This document shows, in pieces, positions 1 to 8,211 of a DNA stretch of 64,000 nt. Position 1 is the stretch's first letter. Each line of letters begins with the position of its first letter. Made by a program: the position numbers and the translations under genes. The notes beneath the pieces were generated by a model that searched no databases, was not told the DNA's origin, and worked only from the letters and a program-made list of their open reading frames with translations. Location: positions 367,501 to 431,500 of the forward strand of contig NZ_AP028156.1 of assembly GCF_033096465.1 (NCBI RefSeq), read 5' to 3'. The stretch comes from Blautia luti (GTDB lineage Bacteria; Bacillota; Clostridia; Lachnospirales; Lachnospiraceae).

Positions 1-665
<665 letters not shown>

Positions 666-736
666 AGAATCGCAGGAAGTAATGAATCTCAAGGAAATGT
701 CAACATGTATGTAGTTTTGAAGGTGCAAACCTTTAT

Positions 737-809
737 TCCTCCTTAGCTCAGTCGGTAGAGCATGCGGCTGTTAACCGCAGTGTCGTTGGTTCGAGTCCAA
801 CAGGGGGAG
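737..809 (+). tRNA. tRNA-Asn (GTT)
   Basis: A full cloverleaf is visible: acceptor TCCTCCT pairs with AGGGGGA, the anticodon loop is CTGTTAA and the T arm contains GGTTCGAGTCC. No CCA is encoded. It is the first tRNA after the 23S gene. Confidence 0.97.
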
Positions 810-842
810 TTCTCGGAAACGAGTATTTAAAATTTAATCTTT

Positions 843-914
843 GGCTCCATGGTCAAGCGGTTAAGACACCGCCCTTTCACGGCGGTAACAGGGGTTCAAA
901 TCCCCTTGGAGTCA
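843..914 (+). tRNA. tRNA-Glu (TTC)
   Basis: Acceptor GGCTCCA pairs with TGGAGTC with one G-T pair. The anticodon loop is CTTTCAC, giving TTC. The T arm GGGGTTCAAATCCCC is intact. CCA is not encoded. Confidence 0.97.
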
Positions 915-963
915 TTAAATAGTTAAATGAGATTTTCTGTGGCTTGATTCTGACAAGTGATAT

Positions 964-1036
964 GCCGATGTGGCTCAATTGGCAGAGCAGCTGATTTGTA
1001 ATCAGCAGGTTATCGGTTCGAGTCCGATCATCGGCT
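964..1036 (+). tRNA. tRNA-Thr (TGT)
   Basis: Acceptor GCCGATG pairs perfectly with CATCGGC. The anticodon arm CTGATTTGTAATCAG gives TGT. The T arm TCGGTTCGAGTCCGA is intact. Confidence 0.97.
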
Positions 1037-1040
1037 TTTT

Positions 1041-1114
1041 GGACCTTTAGCTCAGTTGGTTAGAGCAACCGGCTCATAACCGGTCGGTCCTGGGTTCGAG
1101 TCCCCGAAGGTCCA
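1041..1114 (+). tRNA. tRNA with CAT anticodon (elongator Met or Ile2)
   Basis: Acceptor GGACCTT pairs with AAGGTCC and the anticodon loop is CTCATAA. The fully paired first base pair rules out an initiator tRNA, which has a mismatch at 1:72. The acceptor start GGACCTTTAGCTCAGTTGG resembles, from memory, the Bacillus tRNA-Ile2 whose C34 is modified to lysidine by TilS. Ile2 is therefore at least as likely as elongator Met. The sequence alone does not settle this. Confidence 0.93.
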
Positions 1115-1127
1115 TTTTTATTATTTT

Positions 1128-1201
1128 GGCCCAGTGGCTCAGTTGGTTAGAGCGTCGCCCTGTCACGGCGAAGGTCGAGAGTTCGAGTCTCTTCTGGGTC
1201 G
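1128..1201 (+). tRNA. tRNA-Asp (GTC)
   Basis: Acceptor GGCCCAG pairs with CTGGGTC with one G-T pair. The anticodon arm CGCCCTGTCACGGCG gives GTC. The discriminator base is G. Confidence 0.97.
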
Positions 1202-1241
1202 TTAGCAATTTGCTGGCGACAGTAAGTTGTTTTATAATCAT

Positions 1242-1314
1242 GGAATCTTAGCTCAGCTGGGAGAGCATCTGCCTTACAAGCAGAGGGTCATAGGTTCGAG
1301 CCCTATAGGTTCCA
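1242..1314 (+). tRNA. tRNA-Val (TAC)
   Basis: Acceptor GGAATCT pairs with AGGTTCC. The anticodon loop CTTACAA gives TAC. The T arm ATAGGTTCGAGCCCTAT is intact. Confidence 0.97.
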
Positions 1315-1317
1315 TAT

Positions 1318-1404
1318 GCCGCAGTGGCGGAACTGGCAGACGCACAGGACTTAAAATCCTGCGGGACTTATACTCCCGTACCGGTTCGATTCCGGTCTGC
1401 GGCA
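1318..1404 (+). tRNA. tRNA-Leu (TAA)
   Basis: This is an 87-nt class II tRNA. Acceptor GCCGCAG pairs with CTGCGGC, the anticodon loop CTTAAAA gives TAA, and there is a long variable arm (CGGGACTTATACTCCCG). It is the last tRNA of the cluster and is followed at once by a terminator. Confidence 0.97.
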
Positions 1405-1410
1405 TGATTT

Positions 1411-1448
1411 AGGGATTGATACATTTAAAGTGTGTCAATCCTTTTTTT
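1411..1448 (+). terminator. rho-independent terminator of the rRNA/tRNA operon
   Basis: GGATTGATACA and TGTGTCAATCC form a stem with a short AT-rich loop, followed by seven T residues. It lies just after tRNA-Leu. Confidence 0.9.
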
Positions 1449-1458
1449 GCGTTTGTAA

Positions 1459-1677
1459 TATACGCAGGAGACAACCAGGAAGATCCGGAGCCTGGAACGT
1501 CCGGATGCGAAAAAAATTCCCGTTTTCGCAATGACTGCCAATGCTTTTATAGAAGATAAACAACGCAGCAAAGAGGTCGGGATGAATGAACATTTATCTA
1601 AGCCTTTGGATGAAAAAACTTTGCTGGATATGATATGGAAATATATGTCGGAGAGAAGAAATTTCCGCGGATGTTGA
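1459..1677 (+). pseudogene. response-regulator receiver-domain C-terminal remnant
   Basis: An open frame without any start codon encodes the C-terminal half of a receiver domain. It contains the conserved beta-4 stretch PVFAMTANAF, the following IEDKQRSKEVGMNEHLSKP with the invariant Lys-Pro, and a closing helix ending at TGA 1675-1677. The phospho-acceptor Asp half is missing. The spacing of AMTANA and LSKP is that of receivers found in hybrid sensor kinases. It lies directly after the tRNA operon terminator with no promoter or ribosome site, so it is a dead fragment left by deletion or recombination next to the tRNA cluster. Confidence 0.8.
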
Positions 1678-1702
1678 GATTACAGATCAGCAGAAAATTT
1701 TT

Positions 1703-1752
1703 AAAGGGTGAAGCAAAACCATTAAAAATAGATGGTTTTGCCTTACCCTTTA
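1703..1752. terminator. long inverted repeat, likely terminator for the minus-strand FeoA-like gene
   Basis: AAAGGGTGAAGCAAAACCAT and ATGGTTTTGCCTTACCCTTT form a stem of roughly 18 pairs around an AT loop. It sits between the receiver remnant and the 3' end of the leftward gene at 1781, so it probably terminates transcription from the right. Confidence 0.7.
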
Positions 1753-1780
1753 TGCATTTGCGGACAATACCGCCGGATAG

Positions 1781-1993
1781 TTAAACCTGTATTCTGTCAG
1801 CGACTTCATTTCCCAGGACAACTCTTCTGTCAGCAGTGGAAATGATCAGAGAATCGCTGAATTTCTGAAGTACCTGAATCGTACTGCCTTCATGAATATC
1901 CATGTTATGCATGGTATTCAGAACTTCTGGTAATCCGAACATCCATTTGATTGTATAGGTATTTCCCTGACTGGAATGTGATAATGGTTGCAT
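1781..1993 (-). CDS. FeoA-like SH3-fold small protein
   Basis: This 70-aa protein ends in a stretch of the FeoA type (about residues 35-70: GSTIQVLQKF, then SLIISTADRRVVLGNEVADRIQV). That is the small SH3-like barrel found in ferrous-iron transport accessory proteins and in the C-terminal part of DtxR regulators. The first 34 residues include Met-rich and His-containing segments that match nothing I know. GGAGG lies eight bases before the ATG. No FeoB is next to it, so the role is open: it could be a stand-alone FeoA-domain protein of the kind common in Clostridia. The upstream 200 bases are AT-rich and could hold an iron-responsive operator, but I cannot define one. Confidence 0.7.
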   Translation of the reverse strand: MQPLSHSSQGNTYTIKWMFGLPEVLNTMHNMDIHEGSTIQVLQKFSDSLIISTADRRVVLGNEVADRIQV

Positions 1994-2205
1994 AAAAAAA
2001 CCTCCTTTATAAAAGAATAATATTCACAGGTAAAACAAATTGCTTTTGTATATCTGAATTATAGTTAGTGTCAGATAATTTGCTTTTATTATTAGAATAA
2101 TTGTACAACTAAAAGTATCAGTTCGTCAATTATAACATTATTATATCAAATATCTGAAATATTATTCATTTGTTCAGGGGTTATTATAAAATTTATTGCC
2201 GGAGA

Positions 2206-2415
2206 TTACTGCCGGGCTTCAGTATCTACAAATTTCAAATTATCAAGAGCATAGCGGAGCGCTTTGCACATTAATTCGTTACGTGAGCGTCCGCTTTTGG
2301 CAGCAAGCTCATCGTATTCTTCCTGAAGTTCGCGGTCAAGGCGAATCGTCATGGTAATGGATTTATCTTCTTTTTTGTCTGCACTTTTTGGCATAATAAT
2401 GAAATCTTCTGTCAT
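2206..2415 (-). CDS. ribbon-helix-helix (CopG/Arc-like) small regulator
   Basis: This 69-aa protein has a basic N-terminus followed by a ribbon-helix-helix fold at about residues 18-60. The strand is SITMTIRLDRELQEEYDEL and the second helix is SGRSRNELMCKALRYALDNL. Such proteins bind DNA as dimers and often repress their own promoter. GGAGG is seven bases before this ATG, which favours it over the internal Met at residue 8. The gene is divergent from the 97-aa helical gene at 2513. The shared promoter region holds an inverted repeat (TGTAAT/ATTACA) that could be its operator. An antitoxin role is possible but no toxin family is recognisable beside it. Confidence 0.8.
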   Translation of the reverse strand: MTEDFIIMPKSADKKEDKSITMTIRLDRELQEEYDELAAKSGRSRNELMCKALRYALDNLKFVDTEARQ

Positions 2416-2428
2416 GATAATACCTCCC

Positions 2429-2450
2429 TGTAATGTAAATTATAATTACA
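2429..2450. promoter_or_regulatory. inverted repeat, candidate RHH operator
   Basis: TGTAAT and ATTACA flank a 10-base AT core containing TATAAT on the minus strand. It overlaps the likely -10 of the leftward RHH gene and lies just upstream of the rightward promoter at 2456. Autoregulation is inferred from position only. Confidence 0.45.
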
Positions 2451-2455
2451 CGGCG

Positions 2456-2484
2456 TTGACATTGATATACCACAAACTTATAAT
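2456..2484 (+). promoter_or_regulatory. consensus sigma-A promoter
   Basis: TTGACA at 2456-2461 and TATAAT at 2479-2484 are separated by 17 bases. It drives the gene starting at 2513. Confidence 0.85.
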
Positions 2485-2512
2485 ACATATAAGTGTTACT
2501 TGTGGAGGGAAT

Positions 2513-2806
2513 ATGGAGACAGTTATTGAGAAAATATACGAGAACTATATACAGAAGTATTCAGAAACAGATACAGCCAGCCAGGAGAAAAAAGCGATAT
2601 ATGAGAAGTACAGAACCCTTCGCCAGAAGTTGCCGGCGGACCTGGTCCAGGAGCTGGATATGCTGATGGAGAAGCAGACTGAGATTTTATGTGGAGAGCT
2701 TAAGGAGAATTTCGCAGAGGGATTCAGAGCAGGGGTGAAGCTGATAAAAGAAGTATATCTGGAAGAAATACCTGATCTGGAAGAAAAGATCCGGAAGATG
2801 GTTTAA
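2513..2806 (+). CDS. small all-helical protein of unknown function
   Basis: This 97-aa protein is charged and almost entirely helical in pattern. It has repeated Glu/Lys heptads, then an AEGFRAGVKLIKEVY segment near residue 75. Similar short proteins of the DUF6809 type are, from memory, common in Lachnospiraceae genomes and mobile elements, but I am not sure of the match. The ATG is chosen because GGAGG precedes it by six bases and the consensus promoter at 2456-2484 would place the transcript start just upstream. A longer reading of the frame would overlap the promoter. It is divergent from the RHH gene and convergent with the FadR-type regulator. Confidence 0.75.
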   Translation: METVIEKIYENYIQKYSETDTASQEKKAIYEKYRTLRQKLPADLVQELDMLMEKQTEILCGELKENFAEGFRAGVKLIKEVYLEEIPDLEEKIRKMV

Positions 2807-2885
2807 TCATGTCAGACAGTAGATGAATGAAGAATCTTTGACTGATGAGTATTCCATATAGCGGATCTTTTTGGCAAAGGCAGTA

Positions 2886-3599
2886 TTATTTTGTATGAAC
2901 AGCAGTAATTTCATTGAGAAGGCGCTCAATGGTGTGCATGTGTTCATTCATGATCTTCTCTGCCAGAGGGGCATTTTTATTAATAATAGCATTTACCAGT
3001 TGAGTGTGCTGGGAGTCGATTTCCGGTGAATCTTCATTTTTTTGCATAAAATGGGAGCGGATTCCGGTAATCATATTTTCGATGAGCTGTGCGGATGCAT
3101 TCAGAACACTGAGGATCAGAGGATTGTCAGCAATCTGGGCAATTTTCAGATGAAGGTCGCGATCCAGATCGCCGCGGATACTTTCATCCTGGGTGCTGTC
3201 CAGACGTGCGATGATCAGCTGAAGCTCTGCTGCGTCCAGAGGGGTACAGTTTAAAGCGGCCAGAAAAGCAGCTTTGCTTTCCAGAGCCCCACGAAGCTGA
3301 AGAGTATCCTGGATCTTGCTGTTATACATCTGAAACAGGATAGACAACGGTTCTGTGAGACAGCTGCGCAGATCAGCAGCAATATAGTTCGCACCTCCAT
3401 GAACACTGACTGTAATCCCCAGAAGGGACAGGGCTTTTAATACCTCTCTCAATGCAGGCCTGGAAATCCCGAATTCTTCTGCCAGAATACGCTCGGCAGG
3501 GAGTGCATCTCCCGGCTTCAGCTCGCCGGTCTGTATTTTTTCAATAATCTGTTTCAGTACATCATTAAAAGTGCTGGTTTTATCTATTTTTCTGAACAT
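2886..3599 (-). CDS. FadR/GntR-family transcriptional regulator (FCD domain)
   Basis: This 237-aa protein has an N-terminal GntR winged helix (about residues 8-70, with the typical IQTGELKPGDALPAERILA and the recognition helix in EFGISRPALREVLKALSLLG). An all-helical FCD ligand domain follows (about 90-225). In FCD proteins an Asp and several His coordinate a metal near the ligand; here a DLDRDLHLKIAQIADNPLI segment and later His residues fit this. Family members sense organic acids or sugar acids and usually control a neighbouring catabolic operon. No such operon adjoins it here: the upstream neighbour is an ABC-class ATPase and the downstream neighbour is convergent. The target is therefore unknown. 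Confidence 0.9.
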   Translation of the reverse strand: MFRKIDKTSTFNDVLKQIIEKIQTGELKPGDALPAERILAEEFGISRPALREVLKALSLLGITVSVHGGANYIAADLRSCLTEPLSILFQMYNSKIQDTLQLRGALESKAAFLAALNCTPLDAAELQLIIARLDSTQDESIRGDLDRDLHLKIAQIADNPLILSVLNASAQLIENMITGIRSHFMQKNEDSPEIDSQHTQLVNAIINKNAPLAEKIMNEHMHTIERLLNEITAVHTK

Positions 3600-3890
3600 T
3601 TATTTTCCTCTTTCTTAATCTTACATTGTATGCCTGAATGCAGGAATACATATGTTTTATTATACCTTATAAAAACACAGATGCAACCGATTATTGAAAA
3701 AGTGTACCATATGACAGCGGATATATTTTGCGGTAAGTAAAAAGTTATACGTTGTTTATAAATTTTATAATTTTATTAGAAATTAGACAAATTTCGCTCA
3801 CATTTGTGCGATATGATAATTACATCTTAAGGGAGCGACAAACCTTAAGAGAAAATCTTTCCTTTCCCTAAAAAATGTAAAATGAACAAT
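3600..3890. other. intergenic region, no gene seen
   Basis: This AT-rich stretch contains the likely promoter of the leftward FadR-type gene. It also holds an inverted repeat CTTAAGG/CCTTAAG near 3827-3850. No supported reading frame was found. Confidence 0.5.
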
Positions 3891-3937
3891 GAATCACCGC
3901 CTAACCGACAAGATCGTCGGGCAGGCGGTGATTTTAT
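3891..3937 (-). terminator. hairpin downstream of the ABC-class ATPase gene
   Basis: AATCACCGCCT and AGGCGGTGATT pair around a 20-base loop. It lies 40-90 bases beyond the stop codon of the leftward gene at 3979. Confidence 0.7.
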
Positions 3938-3978
3938 GTTACGGTGTATCTGGAAGAAGCTGCTGGCGGCAGATTGTT

Positions 3979-5712
3979 TCAGGGACGTCTGTAGCGGTTA
4001 AAGCAGGTATAGATTTCCTGAAGGCGGGGAACTGCATAGCCGCAGGCGGTTTCTCTGCCATCTGCGAAGAATGAAAGACCGTGCTGAAGCAGTTTCTGGT
4101 AGAGAAATTCGACAATCTCAGAGAGGGTACGCTTTCCATCGATGAGATGTTCCACTGCATATTTCAGAAGAAGACTCAGGGCAGCAGTCTGTTCTGCGTC
4201 GATCAGCTGTTCGGTATAACGCAGGTCGATCTCCTGTCTGCCAAGAGAAAAGCCATCTGTACCGGACACTTTGGTCTTTAAACGTTCCGGTCTGTCACTG
4301 GATTCCGGACGGACATGACCGCGATGCTGTCTGCCAGGTGCTGAAACTGCTTTGGTCATAATGCGGCTGCTGTGAGGCATGGTGAATTCCGGCACGGAAA
4401 TCTCAGCCAGAGGATACTGGCTACATAAAGCTTTGGCAGTTTCGGTGATATCTCTGGGGACGTAATTGTCCATCTGGATGATGGTATCTGCAATGTGGAA
4501 AAAGGCTCCGGAACTTCCGGCAACCAGAACAGTGGAGATCCCGGCTTTCTCGTACAGATCCCGGGCACGTTCCAGAAAAGGTGTGATGGGCTCTTTTTCA
4601 CGGAGGATCACTCTCTGCATAAAAGCATCCCGAACCATAAAATTGGTGGCTGAGGTATCTTCATCCAGAAGAAAAAGACGGCTGCCTGCTTCTATGCTCT
4701 CTACGATCCCGGCTGCCTGGGAAGTACTTCCGCTGGCGTCCAGGGTGGAGAAACAATGGGTATCCTTTTTATTGGGCAGGTCATTGATAAAAAGGGAAAT
4801 ATCTATGTCTTTAATGAACCGTCCGTCTTCGGAACGGAGCTTGACAGCGGTATCATCTGTGAGCACATATTCTCGTCCATCGCCTGGGATGTGATTGTAG
4901 ACGCCCAGTTCCAGAGCATTTAAAAGGGTGGATTTGCCATGGTAACCACCGCCTACGATCAATGTGATCCCACGGGGAATTCCCATGCCTGTGATCTTTC
5001 CTTTATAAGGCAGATCCATGGAGATCCGCAGGCTGTCCGGGGACGTAAAAGGAATGGAATCTTTCATAGGGCGGGAAGAAACCCCACTTTCTCTGGGAAG
5101 GATCGCTCCGTCTGCCACAAAGGCAGCCAGATTCCGTCTTCGAAGTTCCTGGCGGATATAGTCCTGATCCAGTGCGGTGTGGATCCAGGCGAGAAGCTGC
5201 TGTTTATTCTGACTGGAATAGAAATAGGCTTTTTTTACACATACAGGGAGAAAATCAAAAAGAATTTTCTCAAGTTCTGTGGAATTGATCGTACGTCCGT
5301 TGGCAGGAAAACCAATGAAGAAACGGGCGGTAATGCCTTTTTCATCAATCTCACAGGCGGTTCTGGACAGGACTTCCTGACCACAGTGGCTTACTGAGAT
5401 CAAGCCGCTCTTGCCGGAACCCTTTGCCCGGAAGGTGTAGTGATCAATCTGTTCAGCGAACCGGCGAGTCAAATAATCACAGAGCGTAGTCCTTGTTAGG
5501 GGAGTATTATAATAGTCTGCGGGAAAACCGGCTGACTGATGAGAGATGCGAACACTGATATGCGAAGGAGATGCAAAGGGATCCCCCTGCACATGATCAA
5601 TAGAAAGAATATAATCGCCGAATCCGTACATACCTTTCAGGCCTTTGTATGCAGGATAGCTTTTTTTGTTTATGGAATGAAGCTGCTGACGCAGATCTTC
5701 TGAAGTTTTCAT
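3979..5712 (-). CDS. ABC-class ATPase domain protein (PF09818-type)
   Basis: This 577-aa soluble protein matches the predicted ATPases of the ABC class. These are stand-alone proteins without transmembrane partners. A Walker A variant GGGYHGKST is at residues 254-262 and a Walker B with the following acidic residues (RLFLLDED) is near 345-352. Conserved TDDTAVKLRSEDGR and DTSATNF segments lie between and after. The N-terminal 230 residues form the family-specific domain. Its substrate is not established for the family. The gene is monocistronic, with a ribosome site before the ATG and a hairpin after the stop. Nothing suggests damage. Confidence 0.88.
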   Translation of the reverse strand: MKTSEDLRQQLHSINKKSYPAYKGLKGMYGFGDYILSIDHVQGDPFASPSHISVRISHQSAGFPADYYNTPLTRTTLCDYLTRRFAEQIDHYTFRAKGSGKSGLISVSHCGQEVLSRTACEIDEKGITARFFIGFPANGRTINSTELEKILFDFLPVCVKKAYFYSSQNKQQLLAWIHTALDQDYIRQELRRRNLAAFVADGAILPRESGVSSRPMKDSIPFTSPDSLRISMDLPYKGKITGMGIPRGITLIVGGGYHGKSTLLNALELGVYNHIPGDGREYVLTDDTAVKLRSEDGRFIKDIDISLFINDLPNKKDTHCFSTLDASGSTSQAAGIVESIEAGSRLFLLDEDTSATNFMVRDAFMQRVILREKEPITPFLERARDLYEKAGISTVLVAGSSGAFFHIADTIIQMDNYVPRDITETAKALCSQYPLAEISVPEFTMPHSSRIMTKAVSAPGRQHRGHVRPESSDRPERLKTKVSGTDGFSLGRQEIDLRYTEQLIDAEQTAALSLLLKYAVEHLIDGKRTLSEIVEFLYQKLLQHGLSFFADGRETACGYAVPRLQEIYTCFNRYRRP

Positions 5713-5907
5713 GAAAATCCCTCCTGAAAAAGTTTTTTACAGGCTCACTATAGCGGAAATGAGAAAGTTTGTCCAGCGTACTGCATGTCATATCTGGAAA
5801 AATATTCCGGGATGTTTTATAATAAAAAAAGCAATACTATGAATCACAGGATTGTCTGTCCGGCAGTATGAAGCAGGCAGCAGTTATAAAGAAAGGCGGA
5901 ATAGAAG

Positions 5908-7299
5908 ATGGAGCGTAGAAACGCATGGCTGTCCTATACAGAGGCAGAGGAAAAAGAACTGGAAACTGTAGCAAAGGCATACCGTAATTTCCTTAATGTG
6001 GGAAAAACAGAGCGAGAGTGTGTGACTGAAATCGTGAAAGAAGCGCAGGAAGCAGGCTATGAATCTCTGGAAGAGAAGGTTGCTAGAGGTGACAGACTGA
6101 AAGCCGGAGATAAGGTTTATACAGTAGGAATGAAAAAGATCGTTGCCCTTTTCCATATCGGAGAAGAGGAGATTTCCCATGGAATGAACATTCTGGGAGC
6201 ACATATTGATTCCCCGCGTCTGGATATCAAACAGAATCCGCTGTACGAGGATACAGACCTGGCTTATCTGGATACCCATTATTATGGCGGCGTTAAGAAG
6301 TATCAGTGGGTAACTCTTCCCCTTGCGATCCACGGTGTAGTAGTAAAGAAAGACGGAAGCATAGCAGAAGTAAATATCGGAGAGGACGAGGATGATCCAA
6401 TCGTATATATTACAGACCTTCTGATTCATCTGGCAGGAAAACAGCTGCAGAAAAAAGCAGCAGAGGTCATCGAAGGAGAGAATCTTGACATTCTCATCGG
6501 CAGCAGACCGCTGAAAGACATTCCGGATGATAAGAAAAAAGAAGCAGTAAAACAGAATGTACTGAAAATCCTGAAAGATAAATATGATATGGAAGAAGAA
6601 GATTTCCTCTCTGCAGAACTGGAGATCGTACCGGCAGGTAGAGCAAGAGAATGCGGACTGGACAGAAGCATGATTGCAGCTTATGGACAGGACGACAGAG
6701 TATGTGCATATACTTCCCTGCTTGCAATGCTGGAGATGGAAACACCGAAACGCACCTCCTGCTGTCTGCTGGTAGATAAAGAAGAAATCGGAAGTGTAGG
6801 TGCAACAGGAATGCAGTCACAGTTCTTCGAGAATGCAGTGGCAGAGCTTCTGGATGCAATGGGATGCTACAGTGAACTTACCCTGAGAAGAGCACTGAAG
6901 AATTCCAGCATGCTTTCTTCTGATGTGAGTGCAGGCTATGACCCATCTTATGGCGAAGCATTTGAGAAAAAGAATGCTGCTTATCTGGGAAGAGGTATTG
7001 TACTGAATAAATTTACAGGAGCCAGAGGCAAATCCAGTTCCAATGATGCGAACGCAGAGTATGTGGCAAGAGTCAGAAATATTTTTGACAGCCATGAGAT
7101 CGCATTCCAGACTGCTGAACTTGGCAAAGTAGATGTAGGAGGCGGCGGAACTATCGCATATATTGCCGCACTTTACGGCATGGAGGTAATTGACAGCGGA
7201 GTAGCAGTGCTGAGCATGCATGCACCGTGGGAGGTTACCAGTAAGGCAGATGTTTATGAAGCAAAGAAGGCTTATAAAGCATTTCTGCTGGATGCCTGA
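5908..7299 (+). CDS. M18 family aminopeptidase (aspartyl-aminopeptidase-like)
   Basis: This 463-aa cytoplasmic zinc exopeptidase removes N-terminal residues, typically acidic ones, from peptides. The metal and catalytic residues of the M18/M20 clan are present in order: His99 in GAHIDSPRLD, with the catalytic Asp101 two residues on; the bridging Asp in AYGQDDRVCAYTS; the Glu-Glu pair in VDKEEIGSVGATG; the Asp in SSDVSAGYDP; and the late His in LSMHAPWEVTSKAD. Length is normal for the bacterial aminopeptidase 1 type. AAAGGCGG precedes the ATG. It is transcribed alone and is followed by its own terminator at 7401. Confidence 0.95.
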   Translation: MERRNAWLSYTEAEEKELETVAKAYRNFLNVGKTERECVTEIVKEAQEAGYESLEEKVARGDRLKAGDKVYTVGMKKIVALFHIGEEEISHGMNILGAHIDSPRLDIKQNPLYEDTDLAYLDTHYYGGVKKYQWVTLPLAIHGVVVKKDGSIAEVNIGEDEDDPIVYITDLLIHLAGKQLQKKAAEVIEGENLDILIGSRPLKDIPDDKKKEAVKQNVLKILKDKYDMEEEDFLSAELEIVPAGRARECGLDRSMIAAYGQDDRVCAYTSLLAMLEMETPKRTSCCLLVDKEEIGSVGATGMQSQFFENAVAELLDAMGCYSELTLRRALKNSSMLSSDVSAGYDPSYGEAFEKKNAAYLGRGIVLNKFTGARGKSSSNDANAEYVARVRNIFDSHEIAFQTAELGKVDVGGGGTIAYIAALYGMEVIDSGVAVLSMHAPWEVTSKADVYEAKKAYKAFLLDA

Positions 7300-7400
7300 G
7301 TCTGGCTGACGTGGAAACATCTGGATAAAAATTTCACAGAATATGAATGGAATCGCAGTTCTGGTTCGTTATGGAAAACAGAGACTTATAGATTCCGTGT

Positions 7401-7441
7401 AAAAAGGCAGTGCCTCGGAAACCTGGGGCCTGCCTTTTTTC
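7401..7441 (+). terminator. rho-independent terminator after the M18 peptidase gene
   Basis: AAAAAGGCAG and CTGCCTTTTTT form the outer stem, with an inner GC-rich helix (TGCCTCGG/CTGGGGC) closing on an AAAC loop. Confidence 0.85.
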
Positions 7442-7459
7442 GGAAAATGGAGGAAGAAA

Positions 7460-8191
7460 ATGGAAGAGGCGCTGATAAGGGTAAAAGACCTGTGTAAGAT
7501 CTATAATCCCGGGGAAAATGAGGTGAGGGCACTGGATCATGTAAATCTGGAGATCAAGAAAGGGGAATTCGTAGCTATTATCGGTCAGTCCGGTTCCGGG
7601 AAATCCACATTTATGAATATGCTGGGATGTCTGGATGTTCCCACTTCCGGAGAGTATTTCCTGAATGGGACAGATGTATCTACCATGGAAGATAATGAAC
7701 TATCGGAGGTCAGAAACCGGGAAATAGGATTTATTTTTCAGGGATTTAACCTGATCTCCAATTTGACAGCTATAGAGAATGTGGAACTTCCGCTGGTGTA
7801 CAGAGGGGTGGACAGAAAGACCAGGCATAAGCTGGCTGTGGATTCCCTGACAATGGTGGGACTGGAGAAACGTATGGATCATAAGCCCAACGAAATGTCC
7901 GGAGGACAGCAGCAGAGAGTAGCCATAGCAAGGGCTATTGCAGCACAGCCCCCTGTGATCCTGGCAGATGAGCCGACTGGAAATCTGGATTCAGCATCCA
8001 GTAAGGAAATCCTGCAGATCCTGAAAGATATGCATGAAAAAGGAAAAACAGTCATACTGATTACCCATGATAATGGAATTGCAGCACAGGCCAGAAGAGT
8101 AGTGAGGATCATGGATGGAAAAATTGAGTCAGATACCGTTAATGAGAATTACGGAAAAGAAAAATATGTGAAAAATCAGCTGGATGCGTAG
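7460..8191 (+). CDS. ABC exporter ATP-binding protein (MacB/LolD type)
   Basis: This 243-aa nucleotide-binding subunit energises the exporter completed by the next two genes. Walker [10 protein letters not shown] is at residues 42-50, the Q-loop is in [10 protein letters not shown], the signature is MSGGQQQR, and Walker [10 protein letters not shown] is followed by the D-loop and the switch His in LITHD. The sequence [19 protein letters not shown] pattern after Walker A is typical of the MacB/LolD subgroup that works with FtsX-like permeases. The ATG follows GGAGGAAG. The stop is 20 bases before the adaptor gene, so the three genes form one operon. Confidence 0.95.
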   Translation: MEEALIRVKDLCKIYNPGENEVRALDHVNLEIKKGEFVAIIGQSGSGKSTFMNMLGCLDVPTSGEYFLNGTDVSTMEDNELSEVRNREIGFIFQGFNLISNLTAIENVELPLVYRGVDRKTRHKLAVDSLTMVGLEKRMDHKPNEMSGGQQQRVAIARAIAAQPPVILADEPTGNLDSASSKEILQILKDMHEKGKTVILITHDNGIAAQARRVVRIMDGKIESDTVNENYGKEKYVKNQLDA

Positions 8192-8211
8192 ACAGCAGGA
8201 GGAAAATCATT

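Noticed and set aside
1227..1412. 61-codon frame across tRNA-Val and tRNA-Leu
   Set aside because: It is an accidental reading of two tRNA genes.
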